From Gymnopus androsaceus JB14 (lineage: Eukaryota; Basidiomycota; Agaricomycetes; Agaricales; Omphalotaceae), in contig ML769618.1 of assembly GCA_009733575.1 (NCBI GenBank), forward strand, positions 44,670 to 108,669: a stretch of 64,000 nt of DNA, in the 5' to 3' direction. The position numbers were made by a program, and so were the translations under genes. Positions 25,689-35,545 of the stretch are shown one piece after another (positions within the stretch are counted from its first letter, which is position 1; the number at the start of each line of letters is the position of its first letter). A model generated the notes under the pieces. That model saw nothing but the letters and a program-made list of their open reading frames with translations, ran no database searches and was not told the origin of the DNA.

Positions 25689-28600
25689 ATGATCTCCTTG
25701 CCACAGCTTACTAGTCTGCTTCTCCCAACTCCAATCGCAGCGATGCCTAAATGCAATGCATGCCTCAGTCCTTTTACACTTGATACTCTGCTAAATCGCC
25801 ACATTGCTCACCGTGAAAGTTGTCGGCAATGGTACAATCGAAAGACCGCGGAGCTTGCAAGACTTCGCCGTGCTTCAAATGTTCCTCGGGTCATCCTCGA
25901 TCATGCTATACCCATGGATATTGATCCCGAACCCCTTCCCAGTCCTCCGAGCCCTTCACCTCCACCTCTACAGCATAGGGACGATGCTGATCGACCAAGA
26001 ACTGTGACCGTGGAAGAAGTTGAGGATGAGGAGAACAGACTGCATCGCGTGCGAGCTGCAATGCACCAACGATTCGCAGAAGCCTATCCAGGTCCAGCTC
26101 CTACTGTCTACGGTGAGCAAGAGACAACCTTTGAGGCACAGCGTGCTATGCAAGAAAGCCGCTTAGAACAGCCATGGAGCCCTTTTGCGGATATTGAAGA
26201 ATGGGAGCTTGCGCGATGGATGGCTAAGAGTGTCAATCAGACCGAAGCCGATGAGTATCTGAAGCTGAATATTGTAAGTTTTGGGTACTTTTCATTTGGC
26301 ATTGAACTCACATGCAAGGAAGGTCAAAAATCGGATGAATCTGAGCTTTAAAAGCAAGTACATGTTCTTCAAGAAGATTGATAACCTTCCAGGTGGGCCC
26401 TGCGTGGAAATGCGAGAAGATTACTGCTGACCGGTGACCGCATGGGGGTGTTAAATGGGAAGGAGGTACCTTTGGAGGAGGAGCACGAACTCTGGATGCG
26501 CAATCCAGTAGAATGTATCGTTGACCTAATTGGTAATCCAGCCTTTCGAGAGTTCATGGGTTATTCTCCTGAACGAGTTTTCGACGCTGAGGATGGAAGC
26601 AACCAGATGTTCGATGAGATGTGGACTGGCGAATGGTGGTGGAAAATGCAGGTTAGTATTTTGAACTATGGCGAATAATTTATGCTCACCTTTGCCAAAG
26701 TCCCGTCTTCCAGCTGGTCGAGTCGTTTCACCTGTAATCCTTTCATCCGACAAGACAAAGCTAACCGCATTTCACGGTGACAAGTCTGCCTGGCCTGTGT
26801 ATTTGACCATCGGCAATATCTCCAAAGACATTCGACGTCAGGCATCTGCTCATGCAATGGTATTGATTGGGTACATACCTGTTTCCAAGTTTTCCTGTTT
26901 CCGACTTTCTTCCCGCTCCGCTGCCAGCCATCGCTTCTTTCACCATTGCATGACTGTACTTCTTCAACCGCTAGAGAAAGCGGGAAGGGATGGAGTCCGT
27001 GTAACCTGTGCCGAATGGAAAGGTTCGCCACATTCATCCAATCCTTGCGGCCTATATTGCGGACCATCCTGAGCAGTGCCTCATCGCCTGCTGCAAAGAG
27101 AATCGTTGTCCCAAGTGCACTGTGCTTCCTAATAACCGCGGATCTTCAACACTAGCAGATCTTCGGACAGAGGAGTTTGTATTGGAAGCACTTAGAGAGG
27201 AGAGAGAGAGGCGTCTTCGAGGCCAGGTCGCGGTTGACATAGAAGCTGATGAAGAGGAGGATGAGGAAGTGCATGATGACGACGCGTCGTTCAATGTTCA
27301 CAGAATCCGGCCCGTGTTCAAACCGTTTTGGGAATCTCTCCCCTTTACGGACATCTTCCTTTCGATCACGCCCGACATTCTTCACCAGCTTCACAAAGGT
27401 GTATTCAAGGACCATCTGGTCTCTTGGGTCACCACTATTCTCAGGAAGAAGGACATCGACGATCGTTTCTCTTGTATTCCTGATCATCCGGGCCTTCGGC
27501 ATTTCAAGATTGGAATTACTTTCGGTATCGCAGTGGACTGGTAGAGAGCATAAAGAGATGCAAAAGGTTCTTTTGGGGATTCTTGCAGGTGCAGTCAACA
27601 GCCGTGTAGTTTCTGCAGCTCAGGGATTACTTGACTTTATTTTCTATGCTCAATATCATCGGCATACCGAGGAGACCCTAGCTCGTATGACTGCTGCCTT
27701 GGAGCGCTTTCACAAGTATCAGGATGTGTTCATCGAGCTGGGAATACGAGATCACTTCAATATTCCCAAAATCCACTCCATGGTTCACTACATCGACTGC
27801 ATCCGTGCATCTGGCTCCCTCGATGGATATAACACCGAAATCTCCGAACGCTTGCACATAGACTATGCGAAGAAAGCTTATGCTGCTAGCAACAAACGCG
27901 ACTACCATGAACAGATGACGATTTGGCTCTGCCGTCAGGAGGCTATTGTCCGTCAGACAGCTTATCTAGACTGGTGTTCATCATCGCTGACAGCCAATAC
28001 GGAAGGCAGTGATGATGAAGATTCGGGCTCGGATTCGGATGGGGAAGAGGAGGATGAGCCAGAGCAGGTAGATGCGCCCCGTATCGTCGACTTGGCCTCA
28101 TCTAGATCAGTTGACCGTGCCTATAGCCTGACCAAGACACCTTCACGCCGAATGGTTTCAGTTCGCACTATTGAAGAGGAATTTGGAATTCATGACTTCA
28201 TTCCATCTCTGAACAAGTTTCTTCGATCTAATATAACCCACTACTCACCTGCAAATCGCCACGACAAATTCAGTCTTCATTCTTCCATTCGCATCTTGAT
28301 TCCTGCAGCTGGTCACGTCAAAGATTCCAAACGCGTTGTTCGCGTTCGTGCTTGGCCAGAGAAGCAGGCAAAAGAACGCAGCTGGAAGAGCTCAACGCCA
28401 GCACGCTTTGACACTGTTCTACTACTCGAAGACGGACGGTCTTTTGGATCCATTGTTGGGCTTTCCGGCACGTACTGGATGACTCTTTGACTTCCTACTA
28501 GCTCCTAACTTACTCATTATACAGGCCTTCGAGCAGCACAACTTCGCCTTGTATTTGAACTTCCATCCCACCTCGGTGCATTCCCTCATCCCCTCGTCTA

Positions 28601-28868
28601 CGTTCATTGGTTCCGAAACTTTCCTTCACATCCTGATCCTCAAACAGGGATGTACGGATTGACTCGTTCAACGCATAATCACTTGCCGAATGGACAGGTA
28701 CTGGCTGCAACACGGCTTTTTTCGGGGTGCCATGTAATTCCACAATTTGGTAGAGATGCTGTACCACCAGAGTGGTCATCATTGAACGTTCTCGATAAGG
28801 CTTCGAGTTTTTTCTTCAATCACTATCTGGATTTCTACATATTTGAACGTGTTAATAGATCATCGTAA
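25689..28868 (+). pseudogene. Plavaka-type transposase gene, full-length but with several frame breaks
   Basis: Plavaka is a basidiomycete DNA-transposon family related to CACTA elements. Landmarks in order: an N-terminal C2H2-like finger (CNACLSPF..HIAHRESC, from ATG 25743); NPVECI..LIGNPAF and DEMWTGEWWW near 26500-26645; SSDKTKLT..HGDKSAWPVYLTIGNI near 26745-26820; ILAAYIADHPEQCL..CCKENRCPKC near 27040-27120; PDILHQLHKGVFKDHL near 27368-27415; QWTGREHKEMQKVLLG near 27532-27580; IPKIHSMVHYID near 27765-27800; ERLHIDYAKKAYAASNKRDY near 27847-27906; final exon 28525-28868. Introns after 26273 and 26649 and before 28525 are clean. The frame breaks near 26395 and 26440 (the conserved WKC stretch is out of frame), near 27015, and near 27525. 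Either the copy is inactivated or the assembly has indels. All core blocks remain. Confidence 0.8.
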
Positions 28869-29160
28869 CTTTCCTCCTCCTCTTCACCAATAACCGTTTG
28901 ACTCTGAGTAGTGATCTGTCCGATAGCGTGGATTATTTGCCGCGGCTCTCCAAATAGCCTCCAGCACAGCAGAAGTTCCGAATGGTAAGCTTTGTTCCTA
29001 CTATTTTCAAAGATATTGGTTTGCTTCCACGTCCGAATAAGAGCGATGCACCACTTTTGTTCCTAGATTTGAGAATGACTCGAGTTTAAAATTTTCCGCT
29101 GGCCTGAACGTTTTCTCTTAAAGAACATCCGGCACCTTTTGCACTTCATCCCCACCTTCA
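28869..29160 (+). promoter_or_regulatory. Spacer and probable promoter of the second DUF6532-like gene
   Basis: About 290 bases without a frame lie between the transposase stop and the ATG at 29161. The stretch presumably contains the terminator of the first gene and the promoter of the second. No specific motif is called. Confidence 0.35.
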
Positions 29161-30449
29161 TGGCTCTGAAATTCCCCAACAGCAGTCCATCCAAATCCCC
29201 TCTAAAACGCTTGTATGGCGAAACATCACCTACTCGCAAAGTCATCCCTATGGCTCGTGGTACTCATGGATACCGTCCTGGATTTGACAGTGTACGTCTA
29301 TGTTCATTCTACCTATATGCTTCTTACCGAGTTGTCATGTAGCCTTCCGCTACGTCTTCCCCCAAACGTAAACGTATGACCGCCACCGAGATTGAGCCTA
29401 TCCATGGATGGATTGTTCGTGATGCTGCAAAACGCGTTCTTTTGAAGCGCATTACCGAAAACGGATTCATGGTTGGCAAGGAACTTGATTTGGCAGCCCG
29501 AGAAGCTGCTAAGGAGTCGGAGTATGAGTCGCGTACCGGCGCTCGTATTGACCAGGAAGTCATTAACCAGGCAAGTGTTGTTCTCATACAGGTGGTATTA
29601 TACGATTGACCAAGCTCGATCTTAGATCACCCTGCAAGCTGAAGTAAATTTAGACGACATGGTGGACAAGAGCCGTTATCTCGTCGGAGCATTCTATGAG
29701 CTATGGGGTAGTTCAGACTGGCTTAAGATTGCAGATGAGGCTCGGCAGCTTACTGATCAAATACGTTTTGTCTTCATGGTACGAGGAAGTGGTTGTGGAA
29801 GATGTTAGCAAAGTCTAATCATTGTTATTTCCAGGATCCTGTTGCTCGCACCGGAGTCTACCTCCATGATGGTGTACAGTACTTTATCACATTCATATTT
29901 GAGTTTGTATCTGAGGTCGCAGCGCTTTGGAAGTATCAAGCAAATGGACTACCTATTCAATGCATTGCTTTTGCTTGCACACTTGTACGTGCATCTGACT
30001 TTCCATTTGATGTTGTACTTACGTTTGAGTTAGATTGAACACTCCATTGATGAATGGAGACTCGGTCGTCTAGACTGGTTGCCATTCATGTCAACGACAT
30101 ACAAAAACAAGTACCAGGTCCATATCAAGACCATCCAAGAGCTCGCAACGACGTCCACCATTGTTCCCCAAATGCGACGATTCTTTTGCAAGAAAGTCAT
30201 GTAAGTATTTTCTTCGGCTACTGTTGGGACGTGAACTGATACCCTTCTTTGGCCAGGAACCATCTTCAAATGATTGCGGAGTGCCGTAGTGTCCTTAATA
30301 TTCCCCGGAAGGATATGCGAGATGAGGAAGAAGCTTGGAAGGAGTTCGGGTGGGATCAAGAGAGTCATTCCGATATTGATTTCGGGGGAAGCAACAAGGA
30401 AAATGAGAACTTGCTTGCGATTTTGAATGATTCCGACGAGGTAGACTAG
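29161..30449 (+). CDS. DUF6532-like protein, downstream of the transposase
   Basis: Frame from ATG 29161 (MALKFPNSSPSKSPLKR, basic) to the TAG at 30447. Exons can be joined. The intron starting at 29571 uses a GC donor (CAG|GCAAGT) and ends at TTAG 29624. Others follow RFVFM, FACTL and KKV. The conserved core runs ..YLVGAFYELWGSSDW, then DPVARTGVYLHDGVQYFI, then CIAFACTL joined to IEHSIDEWRLGRLDW, then STTYKNKYQVHIKTIQELA. It parallels, segment by segment, the minus-strand gene at 23128-25508 (IYSNHLIQQLASSVFY, LALILTAMECSIDGW, SAELYKDIYLDHIAKIEEFA). The tail is acidic (GGSNKENENLLAIL..). Function is unknown. No frame breaks were seen, unlike the transposase, which suggests the protein is still selected or is young. 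Confidence 0.75.
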
Positions 30450-30819
30450 TATGAGTCCAATGATTTGTAGTAGTACTACGCAAACTGGCTGCTTAAGCGT
30501 AAATATAGTTATTACTTGAACTTGAATAACGAAGCTTACCCTTATCAAACTCAATAATTCATGCATCGGCATCCGAGGAACAATGATGCATCATGGGGCG
30601 ACCTTGGTGAGATGATTCTGTTTTTAGTATACATAGGCAATGTAGTACCTGTTGCGATACAACATAGCTGAACTATCACAGTTAGCATTCAGCTCTCACT
30701 AGGATGCTCTAGGTAGTCTAGGTATCAATGGGCACTGGCTCGCTAGTGCTAATTTGCCTATATTGGGCTACATATCTTTGGCGGGGCGCTAAAACTCCAG
30801 AGCGCATTTCCTGATGTAG
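30450..30819. other. Spacer between DUF6532-like gene and palindrome
   Basis: No gene. A phrase CTAGTGCTAATTTGCC near 30745 resembles CTAGTGCCAATTAGCC near 22866 in direct orientation. The match is short and may be chance, or it may mark the ends of the transposase cassette. Confidence 0.35.
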
Positions 30820-32026
30820 AGCCCCAGACACAGATCTTGTTGACAAATTCAATTACAATTGTAGGTTTTGTATTATTCTACAAATTACTACAGCTGTAAG
30901 TACCATCAATTATTAATACCATTATACAGTACGGCGCGCAAACTTCGGGCCCGCCTCCGCTTCCCTCCCCTCCCTTGCTGCGCTCGGGGGGTCCCCCGGG
31001 CCGGGAAGTCGTCAGCGGGCACCCTAAAGCCTCATTTGCGCTTATTTTGATAGGCGGGAGCCCCTTACCTAACCTCAACCCCTAACCGCTAACCCAGCAC
31101 GTTTGGCAATGCCGGACTAGCTCTCTAATGTTAGGGTTCACCCTTTGGGTGAACCCTAACGAGAGCTAGCCCCGGCATTGCTTTGAAATAAAAAAAAACA
31201 CAATCTAATTAATGTTTTACATTGAGGATTGAACACTCGCCGCTACTAGGTACAGCTACAGCTTACCTCACCTGTCAGAGACGCCGACAGGAATACCGTT
31301 ATGCCATCAGGCGCATGGAAGCCATGAATGTAATTAAAATATATTACATCACTGTTGCTACATGTATTTACAACTGTAAGTAATTTGTAGAATAATTAAA
31401 AACCTACGACTGTAATCATTTATCAACAATCCTGGTGTCCTAGGTTGTACTGTATCATGGGAAATTTTCACCATACCAACCTAGGACACCAGGATTGTTG
31501 ATAAATGATTACAGTCGTAGGTTTTTAATTATTCTACAAATTACTTACAGTTGTAAATACATGTAGCAACAGTGATGTAATATATTTTAATTACATTCAT
31601 GGCTTCCATGCGCCTGATGGCATAACGGTATTCCTGTCGGCGTCTCTGACAGGTGAGGTAAGTTGTACCTAGTAGCGGCGAGTGTTCAATCCTCAATGTA
31701 AAACATTAATTAGATTGTGTTTTTTTTTATTTCAAAGCAATGCCGGGGCTAGCTCTCGTTAGGGTTCGCCCGAAGGGTGAACCCTAACATTAGAGAGCTA
31801 GTCCGGCATTGCCAAACGTGCTGGGTTAGCGGTTAGGGGTTGAGGTTAGGTAAGGGGCTCCCGCCTATCAAAATAAGTGCAAATGAGGCTTTAGGGCCCG
31901 AAGTTTGCGCGCCGTACTGTATAATGGTATTAATAATTGATGGTACTTACAGCTGTAGTAATTTGTAGAATAATACAAAACCTACAATTGTAATTGAATT
32001 TGTCAACAAGATCTGTGTCTGGGGCT
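30820..32026. repeat. Giant palindrome, 1207 bp, with 628- and 550-bp arms around a 29-bp centre
   Basis: The left arm 30820-31447 starts AGCCCCAGACACAGATCTTG. The right arm 31477-32026 is its reverse complement and ends CAAGATCTGTGTCTGGGGCT. I compared most of both arms and found only a few changes: a short indel in the GGTACAGCTACAGCTTACC phrase, two substitutions in a CACCC.TT.GGG loop, one near 31040/31876, and a ~78-bp GC-rich block (about 30950-31028) present only in the left arm. Centre 31448-31476. No coding frame is convincing. A nested hairpin lies in each arm. Possible explanations are a foldback transposon, a head-to-head pair of short elements, or an assembly inversion artefact. 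Confidence 0.9.
31106..31181. repeat. Nested 76-bp hairpin inside the left palindrome arm (second copy at about 31738-31812)
   Basis: GCAATGCCGG.CTAGCTCTC..GTTAGGGTTCACCC and its inverted partner GGGTGAACCCTAAC.GAGAGCTAG..CCGGCATTGC face each other across three bases. Arms are about 35 bases with small mismatches. The hairpin itself looks like a miniature inverted-repeat unit that was present before the larger palindrome formed, since both arms carry it. Confidence 0.75.
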
Positions 32027-32044
32027 CACCATACCATATACAGT

Positions 32045-32365
32045 ACGTATGGTGGAGAGCCCTATGTGATATATATAAGTGTCTCCAGACATAGCTCCTA
32101 AGCATTTAAAGTTGAGGGCATCTACAGTGTCATTTCTTGGGCAGAGAATTGTACATTCTAGAAACCACTCATCATTTGACAGAGGTTAGAACAGGTTCAG
32201 TGCAGGATAGATTTCTGATATGAGTGAATCAAGGGTATCACCACATCTCATGACTGTGTCCAGTTTAATTTGACCTTGCACATCATTTATGGTTCCATGA
32301 CCAACCTCAAGCAACCATTTAACATATTTACCATCCTCCTCTGTCCCACTATCTAATCTTTTGTG
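32045..32365 (-). pseudogene. Helitron-type PIF1 helicase fragment
   Basis: On the minus strand the stretch KYVKWLLEVGHG..., then a DSLISEIYPAL segment, then DEWFLECTILCPRNDTVDALN appears in order. This is the block of Helitron-encoded PIF1-like helicases that reads ..WLL.VG.G.. followed by ..LI..IYP.. and ..AILTPRN..VD.LN. A stop (TAA) interrupts the frame between the two halves, and no replication-initiator or other helicase motifs are found. The fragment ends within 20-30 bases of the palindrome edge at 32026. The identification rests on family memory and is fairly firm because three sub-motifs are in register. Confidence 0.7.
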
Positions 32366-32399
32366 TGAATTGGAGCTTGTATTAGTGCCATTTCTTGAC

Positions 32400-32970
32400 C
32401 ATTGTAATTTACAATCTGGAATGGATCCTCAATTTGTGGTACTGGAGGATGTACATATCCAAGAGGTAAGTTGATCTGAAATGGAATTGGAGGACTGTTC
32501 TGATGTACTTGAGAAGTATGGCAGGTTTCTGGACTGGCCAAAAATCAATTTTCTTTCTCACATTGACATTCAGCATTGCAGTGTCTCTGGGGAGTGTTTG
32601 GTGGAGATTCATCCCTAGTAACAAATTCAGCAGAAGCAGAGTAAAAGAAAAGTGATATCAGATTGAAATACAGATTCAAAAAGTGGTATAGTGCAAGAGA
32701 TAGTGGAAGAGGAGAACATCAGAGTTCCCAGAATTCCGGCTCCGCCGGATAACATTAGCCGCGTGAATGCGCGCTCCGGCCATTCTCAGAGCTGCCGCTG
32801 CGCGGCAGCTGCTTATTAATAATGACAAATACTTAGTCAGAGCGTCTAAAATCAGCTTTTTTAAAGTATAGGATATAGGATGCCCTTCTTTGGCCTTCTA
32901 TATCCAAGAACAAGATCCACACCAGTCTTTTTGGAAAGATATCTAGCTGCACAACACATACAGCTCAAAA
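32400..32970. other. Spacer between helicase fragment and housekeeping block
   Basis: Minus-strand frames at 32353-32624 show no helicase motif I can place. They may be further decayed Helitron sequence. Several short GC palindromes (GCTCCGCCGG, GCCGCTGCGCGGCAGC) occur near 32739-32813. Confidence 0.4.
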
Positions 32971-33787
32971 TCATTCAATTCGAGGATTCGACGAGGCGGG
33001 CTCTGTCTGGGCGTTCCACATTAAACGAAATAGTCCACTCTCTACACTTCCAAAATCCTCCGAGGATTCCTCGGAATCTGCCTTGCCCACATCAAAGTCT
33101 ACAGTCAGCTCAATATAATTTCCCGCTAGCGACGCGACTTCCTGTACACGCTCCAAGTGTGGATTCAAATCGCGATACACAGGCATTCTAAGGCGACCAA
33201 TATGTGCGTCAAATACCGCTAGAGATGAGCCTAGACGAGATGCCAGGGATATGGCGCGTATCAGGAGCGAGAGATACGCGGAAGACGGCGAAGAAGAGTT
33301 GCTGTTGTTGAAATACGCTGAAAGCTCATGGATGATAATTAGTGCAGGACCAGGGGGCTTGAGCACATGCGGAGAGTATGGCTTGGTCTCTGTGACACTG
33401 GTAGACGTAGATGGATTCACTGCAGGTTGTTCAGTGTTGAACACTTGAAGGGCGGAAAGTAGGAGCGCCATATGCGCTGCTGTAGGAGGATAGCTAAGCA
33501 AAATCAGAGTTAGCAACCGTCTGAGGAGCCACAGAAGTTTCTCCTTACAGAATCTGAACGTGTTCTGCCAGTGCTGATATTTTCCCTGTCATTGTTTGAG
33601 CTTGCAGCGATGCACGGAGGCTGTCTCCGTTCTTTTCCTGTCCGCGCGAAGACAGGATGATTATTCCGCGAGTCGGAAAGGTTAGAGCAAGGTTTAAGGG
33701 TGCGGTGGCATGGTATGTGCCTTTGACGAGTAGCGTAGAAAACTTTGGTAGGAGAGGACCATCGTCGTTTGGGAAAAGAGACGCCAT
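32971..33787 (-). CDS. Possible SWSAP1/Shu-type ATPase-like protein
   Basis: Two exons joined over one intron (about 33545-33493): MASLFPNDDGPLLPK.. to EHVQIL, then YPPTAAHMALLLSALQV.. to the stop at 32971; about 255 residues. The start at ATG 33787 is chosen because the broken paralogue at 54829 keeps the same MASLFP start, although an in-frame ATG at 33868 exists. A middle P-A-L-I-I-I-H-E-L stretch (Walker-B-like hydrophobic strand then acidic residue) follows a YPP motif and precedes a helical region and GSSLAVFDAH. That order recalls SWSAP1, a Rad51-paralogue-like partner in homologous recombination. The Walker A region (LLVKGTYHATAP) is degenerate. This assignment is tentative. It could equally be an unrelated P-loop-derived protein. 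Its start lies 75 bases from divergent MDM10. Confidence 0.55.
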
Positions 33788-33862
33788 ACGGCCTTGGTGC
33801 GCGCTTACTCGGCACACGTCGTAATCGCATTCCGATGAGCGCCTAAATGTCGAGGTTCTTGA

Positions 33863-35327
33863 ATGCATCCTTTCGCGTCGTATGTTCTTCGAAACTATTA
33901 CAAGGCCACTGGATGGAACGAAGACAATTTATTCACTAATCTAACACGTTCTTCAGATGGTATGCAATCGTAAATCTTTGTTCAACCGCTGCTGATTTGT
34001 TCCGACAGCTATTCTTGATTTCGCTGTTCCCAAAGGCCTCCATCTTTCAATTTCAAAGTCTCCAAATGCATTGTTCAAGACAACATACTCAATAAACGCG
34101 ATGCCGTCGCTGAACGGCTCTGTGGGATATATATTTACATCCTGTGACCTCGACGTCCACAGTTCGGCGGATGTTAGGTTCAAAGACATGATTGAGCGGT
34201 TCAGAGTCTACGACCAGCCCAAGAGACCGGAGGGAAAGGGTGAAGAATGGCTTGCAGGAGAAAGAGTAGATACTCGAGGCTTGTATAGTTCTATTATCAC
34301 GTCGCTGAAGCCGATATTCATAATTAAACAGATTATCTCATGTATGGTCGTCTGTACATCCCAACAGGGCGACTGGACGCCCTATATTCGACTCGGCTCT
34401 CTCCAACTCTTCAAGGAATTGTCGCTGCTATATCAGATCCTCCATCACCACTTACAGCCCGGGCTAATGTCAGCAACCTGATGCTTTCATTACAGCATGA
34501 TGTAGGCAAATGGTGTACTGAATACACCTACAGCGCAGAAGACTCAATGTGGGGCGTAAAAGCTCTGCACAATTTCGGTAGAGTTGCTGGTTCTGGGTCG
34601 GGAAACACAGCCGAATCCTTCCCTACACCCACAGGGATCGGCGTTAAACGCGTGGATGAAGAAGATGCTGTCGAAGGTGGGCTTAAAGGCCGCCTGTCAG
34701 CTGGCGCAGAGCTGTACTTCAGTGCAAAGGAAAAGAGTGCGGGAGGTTAGTTTTTTACTTTCTGCTCTTGGAATACGTGTCACATCCTTGCTCTAGTCTC
34801 GACAGGCATTAGGTTTTCCACAATACCCGATGCGAAACCGCCATCTGCTGGTGGTTCAGCTTTGATAGCTACCCCTCAACCACCCACCACAATAACCGCG
34901 TTATTTAACCCTATGCTGGGACACCTTTCAGGTGCTTACTCGGCACGCGTATCAACAGACCTTGCACTCTCGTCACGCTTCGACTTCAATGTTTACTCGT
35001 ACGAAAGTGAATGGACCATGGGTGCGGAATATTGGCTGAGAAGAGATCATGACCCGGACGGCGACACTTTGTCTTTATCTTCGGAGGCCTCGAAGAAACA
35101 GATACACGGGGTTGTGAAAGCTCGAGCTTCCACAAGCAATGTATGAATGCTTTCCTCCCATTGTTATATTGTTTATTGACTCTCCTCAGGATGTCGCAAT
35201 TCTTTGGGAAGGTCGGATGCGGAATATGCTCATAAGTCTGGGCGTGATAGCTGATTTTTCTAGTCGGGTGAAACCTATTCGAGCTGTGGGGATGGAATTG
35301 GCTTACTTTAGCTCTGATCATTCATAA
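33863..35327 (+). CDS. MDM10: Mitochondrial distribution and morphology protein 10 (ERMES/SAM beta-barrel)
   Basis: Mdm10 is an outer-membrane beta-barrel. It anchors the ERMES tether between endoplasmic reticulum and mitochondria and also works with the SAM complex in assembling outer-membrane proteins. The N-terminus MHPFASYVLRNYYKATGWNE is characteristic. It is followed by LDFAVPKGLHLSISKSPNAL and SLNGSVGYIFTS, then YGRLYIPTGRLDALYSTRLS, SLQHDVGKWCTEYTYS, GELSAG-like RLSAGAELYFS and the final strand region ..ISLGVIADFSSR..IRAVGMELAYFSSDHS. Exons: 33863-33959, 34009 to about 34283, about 34334-34745, 34797-35140, 35190-35327. The junction near 34283-34334 leaves the phase one base off, so either an alternative site is used or there is a one-base sequence error. 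No signal peptide, as usual for the family. Confidence 0.92.
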
Positions 35328-35545
35328 TAAATGGAATGTGACTTGATGTAGTTTAGTCTTTAGTTTTGCCTTTTGGGCAATGAAATACGAAATAGCTGAG
35401 AATACACGCGCCAATGATTGAACGGGCGCTAATTCACACTATGACTGTTTTTCTTCCTCATTCCTTCGTCGTATTTCTTTCTGGTCTCAATTGCACTTCC
35501 TTCTTCCGCCCTCTGAAGATGAACCAATGCTGGTTCTTTCTTCCA

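Noticed and set aside
22860..30760. CTAGTGC.AATT.GCC at both sides as terminal repeats of the transposase cassette
   Set aside because: The match is 16 bases, imperfect and in direct orientation; DNA transposons of this group need inverted ends.
31215..31260. GAGTGTTCAATCC-like phrase in the palindrome arms, resembling a tRNA-derived SINE B box
   Set aside because: Only one promoter-like block is present, and no A box lies at proper spacing.
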